From assembly GCA_049116335.1 (NCBI GenBank), contig JAGDYZ010000008.1:186001-250000 (forward strand): a DNA stretch of 64,000 nt. The letters are read 5' to 3'. This DNA comes from CANMIH01 sp049116335 (GTDB taxonomy: Bacteria; Pseudomonadota; Alphaproteobacteria; Rhodobacterales; Rhodobacteraceae). Numbering within the stretch: the first letter of the stretch is position 1; each line of letters begins with the position of its first letter. The notes beneath the pieces were generated by a model. The model did not search any database, was not told the origin of the DNA, and saw nothing but the letters and a program-made list of their open reading frames with translations. Below are positions 34,585 through 43,379 of the stretch, piece by piece. The position numbers were made by a program, and so were the translations under genes.

Positions 34585-35529
34585 ATGGCAGATTTTGAAC
34601 AGCTCCAAGCCTTTGTCGCGGCTGTAGAAACCGGATCTTTTTCCGCAGCGGCCCGAAGATTGGGAAAGGCGCAATCGGCCGTCAGCACGGCTATTTCCAA
34701 TCTGGAAATCGACCTGGACATCAACCTCTTTGACCGCACCGCCTATCGCCCGGAGTTGACAGAAGCCGGCACTCGACTTTTGCGTCATGCGCAATCTGTC
34801 CTAGAAGAGGTCAACGCGCTTCACGTGGATGCACAGGCGCTCAACGATCAGGCCGAACCAAGGTTTTCTTTGTTTGTCGAACAGGGTCTCATGGTGCCGC
34901 GTATGCGCGGTCTGGTGGCGCAGCTTGCCGAGACCTTTCCGACCATCGAGCTTAATTTCGCCCACCTCCCGCGTCCGGCGATTGTCTCTGCGCTTCGGAC
35001 CTCTCAGGTGGATCTGGCTCTGATCACCGGTGCGGACCGCATGGAGGGCGGGTTTCGCACCCGTGGCATTGGGTTTCAACGCTTGGTGCCTGTCTGCAAA
35101 TCGGATCATCCGCTTTCGGTGCCCCGAGAAATTTCACGCGGAGATCTGAAACGGCACAGGCATATTGTCGGGCCCTCAGGCCCGGATGTGCCCACAACCC
35201 GTCGCGCGCTCAGCCCAAAAATCTGGACAGTTGAAGATCCGCAGACACAGCTTGAGTGTGTTGTCTCTGGATTGGGTTGGGCTGAATGCCCGGTGGATAT
35301 GGTCGCGGAGCTCGTCACAAATGGGACGTTGGCCGTGATGGAATATGCATTTGAACAAAACGCCATCCTCGACACGGTTGGCGTCGTAACCTCCAACAAA
35401 CCCGTGACAGGTCCGGTGCAAAATTGGGTTCTGGAACAATTGGGGCACTGGGATCAAAAGGCCTGGGTCGGCCCGTCTCTCATAGGACGCAAACAATACA
35501 GCCGCACCGGGCCATCGTCACAAAAGTAA
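34585..35529 (+). CDS. LysR family transcriptional regulator
   Basis: Regulator of 314 residues. The N-terminal winged helix-turn-helix reads FEQLQAFVAAVETGSFSAAA and RLGKAQSAVSTAISNLEIDL. The C-terminal periplasmic-binding-protein-like domain (about residues 90-295) senses an unknown ligand. It is divergent from the tyrosine phosphatase gene with a palindrome between them, so that gene is the likely target. The last bases overlap the terminator of the opposite DUF4167 gene. Confidence 0.9.
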   Translation: MADFEQLQAFVAAVETGSFSAAARRLGKAQSAVSTAISNLEIDLDINLFDRTAYRPELTEAGTRLLRHAQSVLEEVNALHVDAQALNDQAEPRFSLFVEQGLMVPRMRGLVAQLAETFPTIELNFAHLPRPAIVSALRTSQVDLALITGADRMEGGFRTRGIGFQRLVPVCKSDHPLSVPREISRGDLKRHRHIVGPSGPDVPTTRRALSPKIWTVEDPQTQLECVVSGLGWAECPVDMVAELVTNGTLAVMEYAFEQNAILDTVGVVTSNKPVTGPVQNWVLEQLGHWDQKAWVGPSLIGRKQYSRTGPSSQK

Positions 35530-35554
35530 AACCCCCGCCGTTTCCGGCAGGGGT
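35527..35554 (-). terminator. Rho-independent terminator of the DUF4167 gene
   Basis: Stem ACCCCCGCCG / CGGCAGGGGT with one mismatch and a TTTC loop; on the minus strand TTTT follows. It begins inside the stop codon of the LysR gene, so the two transcripts converge here. Confidence 0.75.
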
Positions 35555-35577
35555 CAAATCTTTCCAGGCGCAGGGTC

Positions 35578-36303
35578 TTACTCAGCCGCATCCGGTGCTG
35601 GTGCGTCCGGCGCTGGCGACTCGGCTTTGGGCTCGGGCTTTTTGCGCGGGGCACGCGGCTTGCGCGGCGCTTTGGGTTTTTCCTCACCGCTGGCCTCGGG
35701 CTTCTTACGAGGCGCGCGGGGTTTGCGGGCGGGCTTGGGTGCCTCAGCCTCTGCAGCAGGCGCAGGCTGTTCAACCACCGGAGCCGCTTCGGGCGCGCTG
35801 GCCATCGGCAGCTCGGGCTGCGCATCTCCGCGGCTTTCCGGGGTTTCGACCAGACCGGTATCGTCTTCGGGCGTCACCACATCCAGAACATCCGGCTGTT
35901 CGCTCGGCACATGCACGGGCTGTGTCGGCTGAACAGGCGTCTCAGCCTCAACACGGGCGCGATGATCCGCCTCACGCTGGGCACGATCGCGATCACGCTG
36001 TGCCTGACGTTCCCGGTTGTCGCGCTCTTGCTGCTCGCGACGTGCGTCTTGTTCTTTCTGGGCTTCACTCAGCATCCGCATGTAATGCTCGGCGTGCTGT
36101 TGAAAGTTCTCAGCAGCGACCCGGTCGTTCGCCAAGGTGGCGTCACGGGCAAGCTGATTGTATTTATCTATGATCTGCTGCGGAGTACCGCGCACCTTGC
36201 CTTCGGGGCCAGAGCTGTCAAACACGCGGTTGACGACATTGCCCAGCGAATTGTTGCGGTTGCGGTTGTTCTTATTCCGCGAACGGGATTTTGAGGAACG
36301 CAT
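35578..36303 (-). CDS. DUF4167 domain-containing protein
   Basis: Protein of 241 residues typical of alphaproteobacteria, found next to prmC-prfA. The start MRSSKSRSRNKNNRNRN at 36303 is the family start; the frame continues back to 36474 without support. The N-terminal domain (residues 1-80) has the conserved VNRVFDSSGPEGKVRGTPQQ and ENFQQHAEHYMRML. A charged Arg/Glu/Gln coiled-coil stretch follows, then a long Pro/Ala/Lys-rich tail with repeated KPRAPRKKPE units, basic enough to bind nucleic acid. Function unknown. Confidence 0.9.
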   Translation of the reverse strand: MRSSKSRSRNKNNRNRNNSLGNVVNRVFDSSGPEGKVRGTPQQIIDKYNQLARDATLANDRVAAENFQQHAEHYMRMLSEAQKEQDARREQQERDNRERQAQRDRDRAQREADHRARVEAETPVQPTQPVHVPSEQPDVLDVVTPEDDTGLVETPESRGDAQPELPMASAPEAAPVVEQPAPAAEAEAPKPARKPRAPRKKPEASGEEKPKAPRKPRAPRKKPEPKAESPAPDAPAPDAAE

Positions 36304-36511
36304 TCTTTTTTGTATCCAGCCTGATTTGCGACTGCGGGCGACCCCCTGTAGCGCTTCTTGCGCCAATCCGGATCTGTCGCCTGTGATGTGTGGCTTGGTG
36401 TCGGGCGGGCAAGTGAAACCTGCCATCGTCATTTCCGACAGGCTTGAATAACCACAGGCGCCGCGCAGAAACAAGAGGCAAAGGGGTTAAATTCGCCCTT
36501 TGCCATAAAAT

Positions 36512-37363
36512 TCAGTGTATTTTTGCCGATGAATGCCCCAAAACCACGCGATCTCGTCCATCCATGTCCTGAATGACACGCACCCCAGTCAGATTGGCCT
36601 GTCGCATCATCTCGGCAACAGCCTCGCCCTGCGTCGGACCAATCTCCACCATAAGGCGACCTTCCTCAACAAGATACACGCCTGCCTGGGCGCAGATCAC
36701 ACGGTAGGCCGCCAAACCATCGCCTTCATCCGTGAGCGCCATGCGCGGCTCATGGTGTCGCACCTCGGGCGACAGCCCTGCCATCTCATCCAGTGCGATA
36801 TAGGGTGGATTTGAGACGATCAGATCAAACCGCTGTTTCACCTGATCCAAAGGCGCAAACCAACTCCCCTCTTCAAAGGCTGCCCGATGAGCCAGATCAA
36901 GCTGATCCCGATTGGCTATGGCCACCTCAAGCGCCTGCACGCTTAGATCAACACCAACACCAATACAGTCCGCCCGCTCCGCCAGAAGCGTCAGCAAGAT
37001 GCATCCCGATCCGGTGCCCAGATCCAGGACCGTGCCAAAGGGTTCGGCCAAGGCCGCTTCGATCAGCGTTTCGGTCTCTGGACGTGGGTCGAGCACATCT
37101 GACGTCACCTGAAAGTCACGCCCGTAAAACTGCCGGTGCCCGGTCAGATGGCTCACCGGCACCCGCGCGGCACGACGTTCAATCACCGTTTCATACAGGA
37201 TCTGCAGCTCTTGTGAAATTTCATCGGGCAGAAACAGGGTCAACCGGCCCGGAGCCACCTTCAGCACATGCGCCAAAAGACGGCGCGCATCTCGCCCGGC
37301 ATCTGGCACACCCGCCTCAACAAGCCGAGCCGTGCCGCGCGCCACAAGTTCAGATCCACGCAT
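36512..37363 (-). CDS. prmC: Peptide chain release factor N5-glutamine methyltransferase
   Basis: Methylates the Gln of the GGQ motif in release factors 1 and 2, using SAM. 283 residues. N-terminal helical domain, then SAM motif TVLDLGTGSGCILLTLLAE and the catalytic NPPY motif in FDLIVSNPPYIALDEMAG. DPRPETETLIEAAL is also typical. It lies 47 bases downstream of prfA, the gene for its substrate, on the same strand, so enzyme and substrate are made together. Confidence 0.95.
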   Translation of the reverse strand: MRGSELVARGTARLVEAGVPDAGRDARRLLAHVLKVAPGRLTLFLPDEISQELQILYETVIERRAARVPVSHLTGHRQFYGRDFQVTSDVLDPRPETETLIEAALAEPFGTVLDLGTGSGCILLTLLAERADCIGVGVDLSVQALEVAIANRDQLDLAHRAAFEEGSWFAPLDQVKQRFDLIVSNPPYIALDEMAGLSPEVRHHEPRMALTDEGDGLAAYRVICAQAGVYLVEEGRLMVEIGPTQGEAVAEMMRQANLTGVRVIQDMDGRDRVVLGHSSAKIH

Positions 37364-37410
37364 GATATCCTCACCATGTTTCTCGGTGCCGCTCGGGCAC
37401 CACCGATGCT

Positions 37411-38460
37411 TTAACTGCCCATCTCGGCCAGCTGCGCCGCCTGCTGTTCTGCGGTCAGCGCATCGACAATCTCATCCAGATCCCCCTGCAGGATCTGGTC
37501 CAGCTTATACAGCGTCAGGCCGATCCGGTGATCGGTCATGCGGCCTTGTGGGAAGTTATAGGTGCGCACCCGTTCCGAGCGATCGCCCGACCCCACCTGC
37601 GATTTCCGGTCGGCAGAGCGTTCCTGATCCGCTTTCTGGCGCTGCATATCAAACAGACGCGCGCGCAGAACCTGCATGGCAATCTCGCGGTTGCGGTGCT
37701 GGGATTTCTCGGAACTGGTCACCACCACGCCGGTGGGCAAGTGGGTGATCCGCACAGCCGAGTCGGTGGTGTTGACATGCTGCCCCCCAGCGCCCGAACT
37801 GCGCATAGTGTCGATGCGGATGTCATTGGCATTGATCTCGATATCGACGGCTTCCGCCTCGGGCAGGACCGCGACAGTCGCCGCTGAGGTGTGGATCCGT
37901 CCGCCCGATTCCGTTTCCGGAACCCGCTGTACCCGATGCACGCCGGATTCGTACTTCAGACGGGCAAACACCCCATCCCCTTCGATCCGCACCACCAGCT
38001 CTTTCAAGCCACCCAGATCCGAGATCTGTTCTTCGATAACTTCCCAGCGCCAGCCGCGCGCCTCGGTATAGCGCTGATACATCCGCGCCAGATCACCGGC
38101 AAACAGCGCCGCCTCATCCCCGCCCGTGCCCGGACGGATCTCAAGCATCGCCGGACGGCCATCGGCGGCATCCTTGGGCAAGAGTGCCAGTTGAACCTGA
38201 CGCTCCACCTCGGGCAATTGCGCGCGCAGACCGGGCAATTCTTCTTCCGCCAGTTCGCGCATGTCGGGATCATCGAGCATTGCCTCGGCCTCGGCGATAT
38301 CGGCCACAATGCGCTCCCACTCGGCGATCTGATCGACGACGGGTCTCAGCTCGGAATACTCTTTGCCCAGCGCGGCGATATCGCCATCGCCGGTGGCCAT
38401 GCAGGCCTCGACATATTCAAGCCGGTCTTTGATTTGGTGCAAACGGTCAGAAGGGATCAT
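37411..38460 (-). CDS. prfA: Peptide chain release factor 1
   Basis: Reads UAA and UAG stop codons and triggers peptide release. 349 residues from MIPSDRLHQIKDRLEYVEAC at 38460 (an in-frame ATG six codons earlier is less likely). The catalytic GGQ is in SSGAGGQHVNTTDSAVRI; the recognition region is near VQRVPETESGGRIHTSAATV. It is upstream of prmC and 31 bases after the DUF1499 gene on the same strand. Confidence 0.96.
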   Translation of the reverse strand: MIPSDRLHQIKDRLEYVEACMATGDGDIAALGKEYSELRPVVDQIAEWERIVADIAEAEAMLDDPDMRELAEEELPGLRAQLPEVERQVQLALLPKDAADGRPAMLEIRPGTGGDEAALFAGDLARMYQRYTEARGWRWEVIEEQISDLGGLKELVVRIEGDGVFARLKYESGVHRVQRVPETESGGRIHTSAATVAVLPEAEAVDIEINANDIRIDTMRSSGAGGQHVNTTDSAVRITHLPTGVVVTSSEKSQHRNREIAMQVLRARLFDMQRQKADQERSADRKSQVGSGDRSERVRTYNFPQGRMTDHRIGLTLYKLDQILQGDLDEIVDALTAEQQAAQLAEMGS

Positions 38461-38491
38461 TCTGGTTGCATTGCCCATTCAGGCGGCGGGG

Positions 38492-38911
38492 TCAAGCGCC
38501 CTCTTGTTCGTCACGCATCTGCGCCAACCATCCGTCAACACGGGCTTTGTTCACGCCAAGGTCGGATTGGCCAAACCGCAACCGCCCCCAGATCTCTATC
38601 ATTCCCGCCCCAGCCTGCACCGTGGTGTAATCGGGAAAACCAAACCAGGCACTGCGGGTGACATAGGTGACACGGCCCTCTTCGGGCGCACCTGCCAGAA
38701 CATGGGTGCGTGGCGTGGCGAGGATCAGCTTATGCAAATGCGCCAAGCCAGCCCCCTCAACGGCACTCTTGCGGCGCACGCCCCCTGCCAAATCCTGATC
38801 GGCCGTGACCTGCGGATCTACATGCCACCGGGCGGGATCAGAGGGCGCCAGCCGGATCCATACCAGTCCCGCGATTAAGCAAATCATGATCAGATACAGT
38901 GCCATGCGCAT
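38492..38911 (-). CDS. DUF1499 family protein
   Basis: Small membrane-anchored protein of 139 residues. The N-terminal hydrophobic segment (MALYLIMICLIAGLVWIRLA) is a signal anchor. The rest matches DUF1499, for instance VTYVTRSAWFGFPDYTTVQA and GMIEIWGRLRFGQSDLGVNK, followed by RVDGWLAQM. The family has no known biochemical role. It precedes prfA by 31 bases and may be co-transcribed. Confidence 0.85.
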   Translation of the reverse strand: MRMALYLIMICLIAGLVWIRLAPSDPARWHVDPQVTADQDLAGGVRRKSAVEGAGLAHLHKLILATPRTHVLAGAPEEGRVTYVTRSAWFGFPDYTTVQAGAGMIEIWGRLRFGQSDLGVNKARVDGWLAQMRDEQEGA

Positions 38912-39002
38912 TCAGGCCCCCATGCCGCATTTGTCGGGGCACAGGGATGCCATGCCCCCGAGAGAGACAAAAGCGCAATCTGCGGGCAAAGCCAGTTTCC
39001 GC

Positions 39003-39962
39003 TCAGCGGCGGGTCCAGCCCCAAAGACATAAAAGCTCGGTCGCCACATGCGCCGCAGCCACAGCCGTGGCGCCGGTGGTGTCAAACGGCGGAGACACCT
39101 CGACCACATCCCCACCAACCAGATTGATCCCCGCCAGTTCGCGCAGGCAAACCGCCGCCTGATGGCTGGTCAACCCTCCCCAAACCGGGGTGCCCGTGCC
39201 GGGGGCAAAGGCCGGGTCCAACGCGTCAATGTCAAAGGTCAGATAAACCGGGTTGTCGCCCACAATCTCTTTGACCCGCGCCGCAATGGCCTCTGGCCCC
39301 TCGCGATGCACCTGGCGCGCATCCAGAATATTGAACCCAATCGGATCCGGATTGTCGGTGCGAATACCGATCTGGGCCGAACGCTCTGGCACAACAAGGC
39401 CCTCTTTGGCGGCCTTGTACATAAAGGTGCCGTGATCCACGCGGGTGGTGTCATCATCTTCCCAAGTATCCGTGTGGGCATCAAATTGGATCACACTCAA
39501 CGGCCCGTGTTTCTCGGCATGGGCGCGCAGGGCCCCATGGGTCACCGAATGATCCCCTCCCAGCGAGATGCAGGCCGATCCCTGTGCCAGAATACCCGCG
39601 ATATGCTCTTGGATATTGGTTTGGATCAGATCAGGCCGGGCATAATCAAACGCCATATCGCCATAATCCGCGATGGCAAATTCGCTCAGCACATCATAGC
39701 CCCAGCCATAGGGCGCATCACATGGCTGCAACAACGACGCCTCGCGAATGGCACGCGGCCCAAGCCGGGTGCCGGGCCGGTTGGTCACCGCCTGATCAAA
39801 GGGCAATCCCGTCACCGCAATATCAACCCCGCTCAGCTCTTTGCTGTATTTGCGGCGCAGAAACGACGCCGCCCCGGCAAACACGTTTTCAAAGGAAGGC
39901 CCTTTGAAATCCTCGCGGGTAAAAGCGTGGTCGATCTGGGTCTTGGCGTCTTCAAGGCTCAT
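39003..39962 (-). CDS. speB: Agmatinase-type ureohydrolase
   Basis: Manganese ureohydrolase of 319 residues from MSLEDAKTQIDHAFTREDF at 39962; the frame extends to 40010 without support. Metal-binding motifs are all present: SLGGDHSVTHGALRA, IQFDAHTDTWEDDD and LTFDIDALDPAFAPGTGTPV. The family includes agmatinase, guanidinopropionase and guanidinobutyrase, and sequence alone cannot fix the substrate; agmatinase is the usual call in this group. It is followed upstream by two M20 amidohydrolase genes on the same strand, perhaps one catabolic unit for guanidino or N-acyl amino acid compounds. Confidence 0.87.
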   Translation of the reverse strand: MSLEDAKTQIDHAFTREDFKGPSFENVFAGAASFLRRKYSKELSGVDIAVTGLPFDQAVTNRPGTRLGPRAIREASLLQPCDAPYGWGYDVLSEFAIADYGDMAFDYARPDLIQTNIQEHIAGILAQGSACISLGGDHSVTHGALRAHAEKHGPLSVIQFDAHTDTWEDDDTTRVDHGTFMYKAAKEGLVVPERSAQIGIRTDNPDPIGFNILDARQVHREGPEAIAARVKEIVGDNPVYLTFDIDALDPAFAPGTGTPVWGGLTSHQAAVCLRELAGINLVGGDVVEVSPPFDTTGATAVAAAHVATELLCLWGWTRR

Positions 39963-40028
39963 GGCGATGTCCTTTGCGGTGTCGGGGTGGGCGGGTGGGC
40001 GACATCGCAAAGGACATCGCCCAACCGG

Positions 40029-41192
40029 TCATTTCACAGGCAGAGCGGTTTCGATCAGGCGCGCAAAGAAACTTGCGCCAACCGGTGAGATCTCATCGTT
40101 GAAATCATATTCCGGGTGGTGACAGGTCGGCGTATCGCCTTGCCCCAGGAACAGATAGGCCCCCGGACGCGCCTCAAGCATATAGGAGAAATCTTCGCCC
40201 GGCATGATCGGCTTGGTATCCCCATTCACCGCCTCATCTCCAACAATCTCCCGCGCCACATTGGCGGCGAAATCCGCCTGCTCGGGGTGGTTGATGGTCG
40301 GCGGATAGCCTTCTTCATAGACCAGTTCGGCCTCAAGACCGTAACTCTTGGCCTGGAACTCGGCAATCTCGGCCATACGCGCCTTCACCAGCGCCTGCAC
40401 CTCTTTGTCAAAATAGCGCACGGTCCCATTCAACACCGCCTGATCGGGGATGATGTTCATCGCCGTCCCGGTGTGGATCTGGGTCACGCTCACCACCAGC
40501 CGGTCCAGCGCATCAATATTGCGCGACACAATCGACTGCAGCGCCAGCACAAGCGAACTTGCGGCGATCACCGGATCGCGGGTTTCATAGGGCATGGCGC
40601 CATGGCCGCCGACACCTTTGAGCGTAATGGTGAACTCATCGACACCTGCCAGCAAAGCACCCCGGTTGGTGTGCATCTGCCCCGCAGTCTCACCGGGCAT
40701 ATTGTGGATGCCATAGACCTCGTCGATGCCAAACCGATCCATCATGCCCTCTTCGACCATGATGCGCCCGCCCCCTTCGTTCTCTTCCGCAGGCTGGAAA
40801 ATCAGCGCAACCTTGCCGCTGAACTTGCGGGTCTCCGCCAGATATTTCGCAGCCCCCAAAAGCATGGTGGTATGGCCATCATGCCCACAGGTATGTGCCA
40901 TGCCGGGAATTTTCGACGCGTATTCCGAACCCGACAGATCCTCCATCGGCAGCGCATCCATATCGGCGCGCAGCCCAATACAGCGACCTTCACCCTGCCC
41001 CTCGATAATCGCAACAACACCGGTGCGCGCAATGCCCTCGTGGATGTCGGTGATGCCAAATTCCTTCAGCTTCTCAACAACAAAGGCTGCGGTCTTGTGG
41101 CAATCCAAACCCAGTTCCGGGTATTGGTGCAGATGCCGACGCCACCCGGTCATCTCGTCTGACAGAGCGGCGATCGAATTGAGTATGGGCAT
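40029..41192 (-). CDS. M20 family metal-dependent amidohydrolase (copy A)
   Basis: Peptidase M20D / hippurate-hydrolase-like enzyme, 387 residues from MPILNSIAALSDEMTGWRRHLH at 41192. Metal ligands and motifs: HTCGHDGHTTMLLGAAKYLA, QPAEENEGGGRIMVEEGMMD with the catalytic Glu pair, and MPGEDFSYMLEARPGAYLFL. The dimerisation insert (about residues 180-290) is present. It is a close paralogue of the next gene, sharing almost the same motif text, with 60 bases between them. Members hydrolyse N-acyl amino acids or indole conjugates; the substrate here is unknown. Confidence 0.92.
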   Translation of the reverse strand: MPILNSIAALSDEMTGWRRHLHQYPELGLDCHKTAAFVVEKLKEFGITDIHEGIARTGVVAIIEGQGEGRCIGLRADMDALPMEDLSGSEYASKIPGMAHTCGHDGHTTMLLGAAKYLAETRKFSGKVALIFQPAEENEGGGRIMVEEGMMDRFGIDEVYGIHNMPGETAGQMHTNRGALLAGVDEFTITLKGVGGHGAMPYETRDPVIAASSLVLALQSIVSRNIDALDRLVVSVTQIHTGTAMNIIPDQAVLNGTVRYFDKEVQALVKARMAEIAEFQAKSYGLEAELVYEEGYPPTINHPEQADFAANVAREIVGDEAVNGDTKPIMPGEDFSYMLEARPGAYLFLGQGDTPTCHHPEYDFNDEISPVGASFFARLIETALPVK

Positions 41193-41252
41193 GGGTTTCT
41201 CCTTCGCGCGCAGGCTGAGGCGAAACCCATGGTTTGGCAAGAGCCAATATGA

Positions 41253-42410
41253 TCAAATCGCGTGGCGTGTCTCGATCAACCGCGCGAAAAAGCTTGCGCC
41301 TACTGGGGCAACTTCGTCGTTAAAGTCGAACTCCGGGTGATGCACCGAGGGGCCAATCCCCTGCCCCAGAAACAGAAATGCCCCCGGCCGCGCCTCAAGC
41401 ATATAGGAGAAATCTTCGGCCCCCATTTCCGGTGCCAGATTATCCACCACATCCGGGGTCACGCCACGTGCCACATCCGCCGCGAACATTGCCTGCGCCG
41501 CGTGGTTGATGGTCGGCGGATAGCCCGCCTGCCAGTCCAATTCGATCTCAACCCCGAAACTGGCCGCATGGCCCGCAATCATTTCTCGAATGCGGCGTTC
41601 GCCCATCTCACGCATCTCGGGCGACAGGGTCCGCAGCGTGCCCGAAATCACCGCCTCTTCAGGAATGATGTTCATGGCCGAGCCGCCATGCACCTGCGTC
41701 AGTGACAAAACCGCCGATTGCATCGGGTTCACATTGCGCGACACCACCGATTGCAACGCGGATCCAAGAGCAAACACACAGGGCAGCGGATCAATGGTTT
41801 CATGTGGAAACGCCGCGTGGCCGCCTTTGCCTTTGATGATGATGTTGAAATCATCCACCGCCGCCATCAGCGCCCCTGGCCCGGTGCGCAGCTCGCCAAA
41901 TTCGGCAAAAGGATCGGTGTGGATGCCATAGACCTCTTCCACCCCAAACCGGTCCATGACCTTTTCGTCCTGCACCATAATGCGCCCGCCGCCGATGGTC
42001 TCTTCCGCCGGTTGGAACAGCAAGACAACCTTGCCTTTGAAATTACGGGTCTCGGCCAGATATTTCGCCGCCCCCAGCAACATCGAGGTATGCCCATCAT
42101 GGCCGCAGGCATGCATTTTGCCCGGCACCGTGCTGGCCCAGTCTTTGCCGGTTTCTTCATCCATCGGCAGGGCATCCATATCCGCGCGCAGGGCCGTCAC
42201 CGGCCCTTCCCCTTTGCCATGGATCACCGCAACCACTCCGCTGGTGGCGATGCCGGGGTGGATTTCATCGACGCCAAACTCTTTTAGACGCTCGACCACA
42301 AACCCTGCGGTCTCGTGGCAATCCAGCCCTAATTCCGGGTTCATATGCAGGTGACGACGCCATCCCGCCATTTCTTCGGCAAAGCCGGCAATACGGTTCA
42401 CAACAGCCAT
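41253..42410 (-). CDS. M20 family metal-dependent amidohydrolase (copy B)
   Basis: Second M20D amidohydrolase, 385 residues from MAVVNRIAGFAEEMAGWRRHLH at 42410. The frame is open to 42617, but that part lies antisense to the start of mazG. Motifs: HACGHDGHTSMLLGAAKYLA, QPAEETIGGGRIMVQDEKVM, MGAEDFSYMLEARPGAFLFL. The copies differ mainly in the insert domain and near the active-site flanks, so the pair probably arose by tandem duplication with drift in specificity. Its start is 58 bases from that of mazG, which is divergent. Confidence 0.92.
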   Translation of the reverse strand: MAVVNRIAGFAEEMAGWRRHLHMNPELGLDCHETAGFVVERLKEFGVDEIHPGIATSGVVAVIHGKGEGPVTALRADMDALPMDEETGKDWASTVPGKMHACGHDGHTSMLLGAAKYLAETRNFKGKVVLLFQPAEETIGGGRIMVQDEKVMDRFGVEEVYGIHTDPFAEFGELRTGPGALMAAVDDFNIIIKGKGGHAAFPHETIDPLPCVFALGSALQSVVSRNVNPMQSAVLSLTQVHGGSAMNIIPEEAVISGTLRTLSPEMREMGERRIREMIAGHAASFGVEIELDWQAGYPPTINHAAQAMFAADVARGVTPDVVDNLAPEMGAEDFSYMLEARPGAFLFLGQGIGPSVHHPEFDFNDEVAPVGASFFARLIETRHAI

Positions 42411-42468
42411 GACTGGACTCCTCTTGTCTCTTGCCCCATGGCTTAGCCAAGGACCTACGGGGGATGCA

Positions 42469-43299
42469 ATGCGCGATAACCAAAACACCGACCTAATACA
42501 CAATCCCAAAGGCGGCATGCCGCGCCTGCTCGAAATCATGCGCGCGCTGCGCGACCCGGTGGGCGGATGCCCCTGGGACATTGAACAGACCTTCGCCACC
42601 ATCGCGCCCTTCACCATTGAAGAGGCCTATGAGGTCGCGGATGCCATTGAACGCGAAGCCTATGACGAACTAAAGGGCGAGCTGGGGGATTTGCTGTTCC
42701 AATCGGTGTTTCATGCTCAGATGGCCAGCGAACAGGGACTATTTGATTTCAACGATGTGGCCGACACCATGTCGGACAAGATGGTCGCGCGGCATCCCCA
42801 TGTCTTTGGCGACGAAAGCCCGGACAAATCCGCCGAACAGCAAACCCAGGACTGGGAAAAGATCAAGGCCGCAGAGCGCGCAGCCAAGGCACAGGCCGGT
42901 GTACTCGACGGGGTGGCTGCTGGTCTTCCGGCCCTCCTGCGCGCTGTCAAACTGCAAAAACGCGCCGCGCGCGTGGGATTTGACTGGCCCGAAATCGACA
43001 TGGTCCTCGACAAGGTCAGCGAAGAGGTCACCGAGCTGCGTGAAACCACCAATGCCGAAGATCAATTCGAAGAATTCGGCGATCTGCTGTTTGTCATGGC
43101 CAATCTGGCACGCCACATGGACATCGACCCCGAGGCCGCGCTGCGGGCCGCCAATGCCAAGTTCACCCGCCGCTTCGAATACATCGAAGATCAACTGGCG
43201 CAGCGCGGCAAAACACCCGCTCAGAGCGATCTGGCAGAGATGGATGGGCTGTGGAACGAAATCAGACTGGCCGACAAAGCGACAAAAAGTGATACCTGA
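42469..43299 (+). CDS. mazG: Nucleoside triphosphate pyrophosphohydrolase MazG
   Basis: Hydrolyses (d)NTPs to monophosphate and pyrophosphate and is linked to house-cleaning and (p)ppGpp levels. 276 residues from MRDNQNTDLIHNPKGGMPRL at 42469, with two MazG domains. First: GGCPWDIEQTFATIAPFTIE and EEAYEVADAI, then ELKGELGDLLFQSVFHA (ExxE...ExxD metal sites). Second: SEEVTELRETTNAEDQFEEF and GDLLFVMANLARHM. The longer frame beginning 42409 overlaps the divergent amidohydrolase start and is not used. Confidence 0.94.
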   Translation: MRDNQNTDLIHNPKGGMPRLLEIMRALRDPVGGCPWDIEQTFATIAPFTIEEAYEVADAIEREAYDELKGELGDLLFQSVFHAQMASEQGLFDFNDVADTMSDKMVARHPHVFGDESPDKSAEQQTQDWEKIKAAERAAKAQAGVLDGVAAGLPALLRAVKLQKRAARVGFDWPEIDMVLDKVSEEVTELRETTNAEDQFEEFGDLLFVMANLARHMDIDPEAALRAANAKFTRRFEYIEDQLAQRGKTPAQSDLAEMDGLWNEIRLADKATKSDT

Positions 43300-43379
43300 T
43301 GTTTGTACTCAGGTATTGACCTGACAAAAATCGTCAGCCAAAGACAGCAGTAACACATACCCATATTTCGGAGATTGCC

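Noticed and set aside
40116..41162. 348-codon plus-strand frame (and a similar one at 39048-40088)
   Set aside because: Antisense to the M20 amidohydrolase and ureohydrolase genes; no domain visible.
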